This document shows, piece after piece, positions 58,999 through 64,000 of a stretch of DNA of 64,000 nucleotides. Location of the stretch: contig NC_092340.1 of the NCBI RefSeq assembly GCF_046630445.1, positions 363,548,001 through 363,612,000 on the forward strand, written 5' to 3'. Within the stretch, counting starts at the first letter, position 1; the number at the start of each line of letters is the position of its first letter. The notes beneath the pieces were generated by a model. It was not told the DNA's origin, ran no database searches, and saw nothing but the letters and a program-made list of their open reading frames with translations. Both the position numbers and the translations under genes were made by a program. The DNA comes from Rutidosis leptorrhynchoides. Its lineage: Eukaryota; Streptophyta; Magnoliopsida; Asterales; Asteraceae.

Positions 58999-60084
58999 CG
59001 AACTAACGGACTAATCACTAACGAACTTGACGACGGTTAACGGAGTTTCTGATGTATATTGGGTTGAAACTTGAAAGTATGTGTTAGTTATAAGACCATC
59101 TTTGTATTTGCCATCTCATCATGGATGGATGTTTATATAAATTTGATACAAACGTAAAAAAAGGTGTTGTGTGTTTGTGTAATTTAGGGATGGATTAGTT
59201 TAGTGCTTTGAATGGAAGGGGAGGTTTAGTGGTTGCTAATGACTTTCTTCTACTACCCACCCACCCTTCATTATATTTCTCTAAACCATTATCTAATTAC
59301 TATTATGCCTTTTTTTTCTTTTCTTTTTTATAATAAAAACAAAATTATAAACAAGAAAGAGGATGTATTAGCCTTATCTCCAATAGGGCACCCCGCCACT
59401 CAATGTCCCCACAACTCTATATTTATTTTTATTAATTTATTATTAGAATATAAGAATATACATTAGATATTAATTTAAATAATAATATAATAATATTAAT
59501 GTCACTTTCTTATTGTTTAATTTATTTATTTGTATTTTGTAGGAGCCAAATGGACATATGATATGGTCCACATAACGCAAAAGAAAGACCACCTTGGAAG
59601 AAAAATAACTTTTACTTGCCTTGTTGATCATTTTTTTTTTCCCTTAAACACATCATGTTACTATTTTTCTGCCCAACTAATATCATTTATTGATAAAGAT
59701 GATTAACACCACTAATTTACCACTAATCATGTCCACAATTACAAACCGCCTACTTCCTTCATAAACACGTACGGATGATGTAATAAGAATAATATCACTT
59801 GAACAAATTTATTTTTTAAATAACAATGTTAAATTAAATTACTCACTGCTCAAACATCATCTTTAGCTAAATATTTTTCACCACATAAATGATAGTCTAA
59901 GATTATTGGTCCCAAAGGGAAAAAGATGATGTCTAATCTTCACACACCCAAAGTGATGAAAATGCTTTCACATTAATATCACCATATCTTTATTTTCTTT
60001 TTCTTTTTTTGTTTCCACTTTTGGGATGGACACAACAAGGAAAATGATAATGAACTAAGCATGGTAGGGTCGTAGATACGCAGA
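58999..60084 (-). promoter_or_regulatory. Region upstream of ASR3-like gene, downstream of SUVH4-like gene
   Basis: TTATATAAAC on the minus strand (59140-59131) is a TATA candidate about 135 bp before the ATG of the ASR3-like gene. The rest, AT-rich with CCACCC near 59268, shows no ORF of interest. The 3' UTR of the SUVH4-like gene must lie next to 60085. Confidence 0.45.
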
Positions 60085-63000
60085 CTAATACAATCTCTTG
60101 CGACATTCTGATGTTCCGCAATGGCATGGCAGGGTCCTTACATTGCCATTTTTATCTACAACGCTATCGAGGGCATACCCGTAGTCATATGTAAGTTCCT
60201 GATTCAAAAAAAAGATTGATCTTGTTAGCCCACCAATCGACGGAGCTTGAAAATTTTTATAAGGGGGCAGGATATGACATGTTTTATCAAGAAGCCCAAA
60301 TGATTTTAGCGTACAATATAATCTTTTAGTACGTTGGTAATATCCCGGAGCCTCTCCCGGATGTGAGGATCTGAACTTAAGGTAACAAAATTATAAAAAT
60401 TTGTCTTATTTATCACACATCATTATAACAGGAGCTAGCATCGGACCTGATAAGATAGATTTGTTGTCGTTATGGTATGTTTCCAAACCCCGCTATACGT
60501 TATAACGTTATTGGTAGTAGCTATGTCTAGATGCATGGGCTGGGTTAAAAGGGCATGTGTTGAAACGTGTCTTTTTTGTGTACTTTTTCTATATGCAATC
60601 ATAAGAAATTTAGCTTCTAGCCATGCTACAATGATGATATTAATATCAATCTATCACCCATACCCTTTGAATTGTTTGTGAAAAAACACAACCCAAATGA
60701 CCGACTCATATAAATATACATAGGTTGAACTTGCCACCTCAACATGGTATGGTCAGTCAAATATTATTTTGTGTGCTCATTTACCTGTTGGTGACTTGGG
60801 GTGTAAAAAATTTAATATCATTGCTCTAAGTACTGAAACATATAAATTTTAAATAACATTTAAACTGTAAATTATATCAATTTTTTCACATAATGGGCCA
60901 CATGGGAAAAGTATCCCGGGAAATAGCGTTGTAGTTCTAAGTGACTTGCCATTTAGTGGTTCATATAATTTTGGAAATGCATTATTGTCGAATTTCGAGT
61001 GTTGTCGCATGTCTCACCATGTTAAGTCATTACGAGAAACTAGTTTTGAAAACTATGGCCTCGAAATTCGACTCAAAAAAGTGTTGCATTTGACAACACT
61101 CGAAACTCGAAAAGAATTTAGTTCCAAAATTATTTGAACCGCTAGACAAGAATGCAGTTCCAAAATTATTTGAACCGCTAAATGGCAAGTCAGCCAGAAC
61201 CGCAGCGGTATCTCTTGGATATTTCGCTCATCTAACCCATTCTGCGAAAAAACAAGGTATCATTTGCGGTTTAAATGTTATTTAAAATTCAGTTGTTTTG
61301 ATATTTAAAGCAATAATATAAATTTTCTACACGCCAAGTCACCAACAGGTAAATGAGCACACACTATTTGACTAACCATACCATGTATACCATGTAGAGG
61401 TGGCAAGTTCAACCTATTTATATGAGTCGGTCATTTGGGTTGTGTTTCTTAACAAACAAACAATTAAAAGGGAATGGATGAAAAAGATTAATACAATTAA
61501 TATAATTTTGACTGCATATAGAAGTACACAAAAAGACGCGTTTCAACACATACCCTTTTAACCCAGCCCATGCATCTAGCCACAACAACTACCAATACCG
61601 TAAAATAGGGGTTGGAAACATACCATAACGACAACAAATCTATCTGTAGTAGGCACAAAATTCTATATGATAATTAAGACATAAACTTCTATATTTTGGT
61701 TACCTTAAATTCAGATCCTCCACATCCGGGAGAGGCCCAATCCTTCATACAGACTCTAATTTAGTTGATTCAAAAGCCTAAACGTTGGTGACTTAAAGGA
61801 CCACAAATTTCATTTTTATTTCGGGGGGCCACGGCCGCTCCCTGCCCTGAAAAGCTCCGTCCTTGCCCACCATTCACAAGTAGCCATAAACATGATCCGA
61901 TAAAAAAAATGAACTTTATGTTACCTGCATGGGAAGTATGTCGCCAGAAGCGAAGAGGACTACTCGTGCAAATCTTGGATCACGGTGTGAGCTTAAAACG
62001 CACTGAACAAATAGGTTTGGTTCACAACTGTGGTTTATAAACCTTGCAACATTACCAATACGACCAGCATCGATACAAAACTCAGGTTCGGTTTCATCTG
62101 CGCTTTCCAATTCTGTACTTACATACGCAGATACATCTCCCAACCTCCTCTGAACATTATCAAATCACAAACAAGTAATTATTTAAACAAATAATGTGAA
62201 ATTATAATTATATTATAATTATATTGGAATAAAATGGATAATTTATTTATATATTGACCTCTCTTCCTCCAATCTGCTTGATTGTATGACAACAATCAAT
62301 TTCAAAAATATAATCATTTTCAGCAACATTATCAAGCTCGTTGTTCCTCCTAAGCTCTCCGATATATTCACATATTGGTGCACCAGAAGGGATAAAATCT
62401 TTGGTTTTCACAGCCCATCCTCTATCAGAGGTACGAAAAATCTGTTCAAACAATAATTTAACTAAATTATTTAATTAATAAAAAAAATAATTAAAACTCA
62501 AGTGTGGATGAAGTAAAACCTCAAGGTGATATTTTAGCCCTCTCTGAGATGTGCGGTTGACGCAGCCGGGTCCACATCCACACTCTGGTCCACATTCAAA
62601 AACAACATCCTTCGCTTCAATCAACCTAAACATGAAGACCGTAATTTAGGATAGAAAAAGTAAATCTTTATACCTTTTATTTTGTATAAGCTGAAAATTC
62701 TTATGGTATGCATTCAAGTTTCAAAAAAGTAAATCTTTATGTTTTTGGCTGGTTTTTTGCTACATACAAGAAATGGTTTTTTGTATGTTCTATGCATAAC
62801 ACATATAATAGTAACATAAATGCATATTATAAAAGGATTTTGATATAACACATACAACAGAAATTGTCAATATTAACCCTGTACAATAGTCTAAAAGGTG
62901 TAATGTTTAATACATTTTGAAACTGGCTAGCATGTAAATATTACAAGATATCAATAGAACGAAATCAGTTTATCAAAGATTCATGCATCATATAATAAGG

Positions 63001-63656
63001 TTAGAGAGTAACCTGCCCCCTTGGCTTCGCACATAAGGAAAACCGCCGCCATTTCTTTTAGCGCAGGCGCAAGTTTTTTCATTTGAGCAACTTCCTTTGC
63101 AGTCGCAACCACTCGCATTTGGAGGGAGTGTAAGATCGCTCAGAACTTTATTGTGAACCGTATAAATAAACCCTAAAAAATTCACACAACTTGAGATGTT
63201 AGTAGGCCAAACAAAATCTACAAGTTAAATTGTAGAATTTTACAGTGAATTTGAAAAATATCCATAAATATACATTGATGTATTTGGACAAATTATCACA
63301 CCAACAAAACATTTATATCAAACTAGGTCATGCATGCATTTGTGTATATACAAAAAGGCACACTTGAGGCCATACATGAGTAAGCAGTAAAAGCAAGCAG
63401 ACCGAGTTTCGAGAGAAATAGTGGAATAGACAACTTACCTGTAATAGTGGTATCATCAATTGCATTCGTAACAGGTATATGCACTTCTTCTTGACCATTA
63501 GCTATATCCGGGCACACCAACCTTGAAATATTAATAATGGACATAAGTTAATCGGTTGCAGTTGAATATATAAAGTCTATTTACAAAGATATGTACTAAG
63601 TCATACTCGGATGATTTGATAGGAGTCCTTGAGGAACACTCGTTGTTATAGTGGAC
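60085..63656 (-). CDS. SUVH4: SUVH4/KRYPTONITE-like histone H3K9 methyltransferase, 3' seven exons
   Basis: A nuclear enzyme family that writes H3K9 methylation at DNA-methylated repeats. Seven coding exons are visible on the minus strand: 63656-63607, 63521-63439, 63172-63013, 62625-62520, 62441-62259, 62149-61925 and 60198-60085. All have AG/GT borders and compatible phases and give 306 residues. Pre-SET cysteines appear as CDCKGSC..CACA and CGPECGCGPGC. The SET domain has RGWAV, EYIGE, NHSCEPN and, in the last exon, the catalytic ELTYDYG. Post-SET CHCGTSEC and the ending CRKRLY follow. The many introns and the GGRE..RRL region favour SUVH4 over the mostly intronless SUVH1/3 group. The SRA (methyl-DNA reader) domain and start lie beyond 64000. 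The last intron (1726 bp) contains a long inverted repeat. Confidence 0.9.
60238..61865. mobile_element. Foldback-type insertion in the last SUVH4-like intron
   Basis: Ends CGACGGAGCTT (left) and AAGCTCCGTCC (right) are inverted. Imperfect 9-bp direct repeats CCCACCAAT (60229) and CCCACCATT (61866) flank them. The core is the inverted repeat described separately. It fits a hAT or Mutator-type DNA element with very long inverted arms. The superfamily is uncertain. Confidence 0.5.
60351..61735. repeat. Long inverted repeat, arms of about 600-660 bp
   Basis: The left arm from CCTCTCCCGGATGTG (60351) to CGAGTGTTGTC (about 61008) is repeated in reverse complement from about 61088 to 61735. Matching blocks include AGATTTGTTGTCGTTATGG (60457, reverse near 61632), ATGCATGGGCTGGGTTAAAA (60531, reverse near 61575) and ACCTGTTGGTGACTTGG (60783, reverse near 61355). 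Only about 80 bp of loop remains. A 31-bp direct duplication (AGTTCCAAAATTATTTGAAC at 61120 and 61151) lies in the right arm. Confidence 0.9.
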
Positions 63657-63681
63657 CTGTATTATAAGTACACAACGTAAG

Positions 63682-63684
<3 letters not shown>

Positions 63685-63719
<35 letters not shown>
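63685..63719. repeat. (AT)n microsatellite
   Basis: A run of about 35 bp in the intron upstream of the first visible SUVH4-like exon, directly at the start of the following dispersed repeat. Confidence 0.95.
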
Positions 63720-63722
<3 letters not shown>

Positions 63723-64000
63723 GCAGGATCAATGGGGAAGTAACCAATTGGGGGGAAGCAAAAAAAAAAAAAAAATATTCGTTTTTTTTGGAATTTTTTT
63801 TTTCCGGCATCAAGATCACACGAAAATATGAACATTTAGAAGAGACACTTCGTGATGAATGTTATTATTTAGGCGGGAAAACGATCGACAAAAATAACAT
63901 TCAAGATAATATTGTTCGTGAAGAATATGAACATTTTTTTTTCATGTTTTGTGAAGTAAAATTTAGCCCGATTTAGAGTTTAGGGTTTAGGGTTTGGTGT
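63719..64000. repeat. Dispersed repeat fragment with telomere-like motif, runs off the window
   Basis: It starts GGGGCAGGATCAATGGGGAA after the AT run and contains a 62-codon frame (63788-63976) of no known family. TTTAGGG-type repeats (about 63978-63996, two and a half units) follow. It lies within the SUVH4-like gene's intron. The element type is not resolved. Confidence 0.45.

Noticed and set aside
63978-63996. Chromosome end (telomere)
   Set aside because: Only two and a half TTTAGGG units inside an intron. Far too short.

Overview
This is nuclear DNA of a seed plant. It has split genes with GT-AG introns, three proteins with clear plant relatives, and dense, nested LTR retrotransposons with plant-type primer binding sites (initiator tRNA-Met and tRNA-Asp). 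The style of the LTRs (long AT-rich Ty3-type LTRs starting TGTGATGACCC or TGTGACGACCC) suggests a member of the daisy family (Asteraceae). That is inference from remembered repeat style, not something proven here.

Bases 1-33840 are a pile of retrotransposons inside retrotransposons. A large element without recognisable genes (1-8827, entering from the left) sits in the gag zinc knuckle of an Athila-like element (copy A, 8828-14817). Copy A sits inside the gag-pro of a second one (copy B, 14818-22119), which also carries a solo LTR of the same family (17875-19860). A third copy (C, 22120-32295) abuts B through a broken LTR-LTR junction. The pile ends in an older LTR-like fragment (32296-33840). 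All three Athila-like copies carry only damaged gag-protease. No reverse transcriptase, RNase H or integrase was seen.

Bases 33841-54640 are intergenic. They hold a decayed ORF resembling the zinc-finger/endonuclease end of an R2-type LINE, small DNA elements and SINE-like repeats. A 4.2-kb solo LTR on the minus strand (38495-51202, target duplication CTTCT) contains a complete, young 8.5-kb element (41214-49736, target duplication TCAAG). That element encodes an intact Gag and no Pol, and carries arrays of base-paired repeat units. Two hAT elements, one inside the other, lie at 53059-54074, each with an 8-bp target duplication.

Bases 54640-63656 are a small gene island. It contains a TSSC4-like gene (+, two exons), a trihelix repressor of the ASR3 type (-, three coding exons), and the 3' seven coding exons of a SUVH4/KRYPTONITE-like histone H3K9 methyltransferase (-, continuing off the right edge). 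The last intron of the methyltransferase gene holds a nearly palindromic 1.4-kb inverted repeat. The window ends in another dispersed repeat with a short telomere-like motif.

The most unusual structure is the repeat array at 46281-46714, with shorter relatives in both LTRs of the same element. Its units are stem-loops around a constant CGTGTAGTTCGG-like loop. The stems differ from unit to unit but stay complementary, and several pairs of hairpins are closed by their own matching outer stem.
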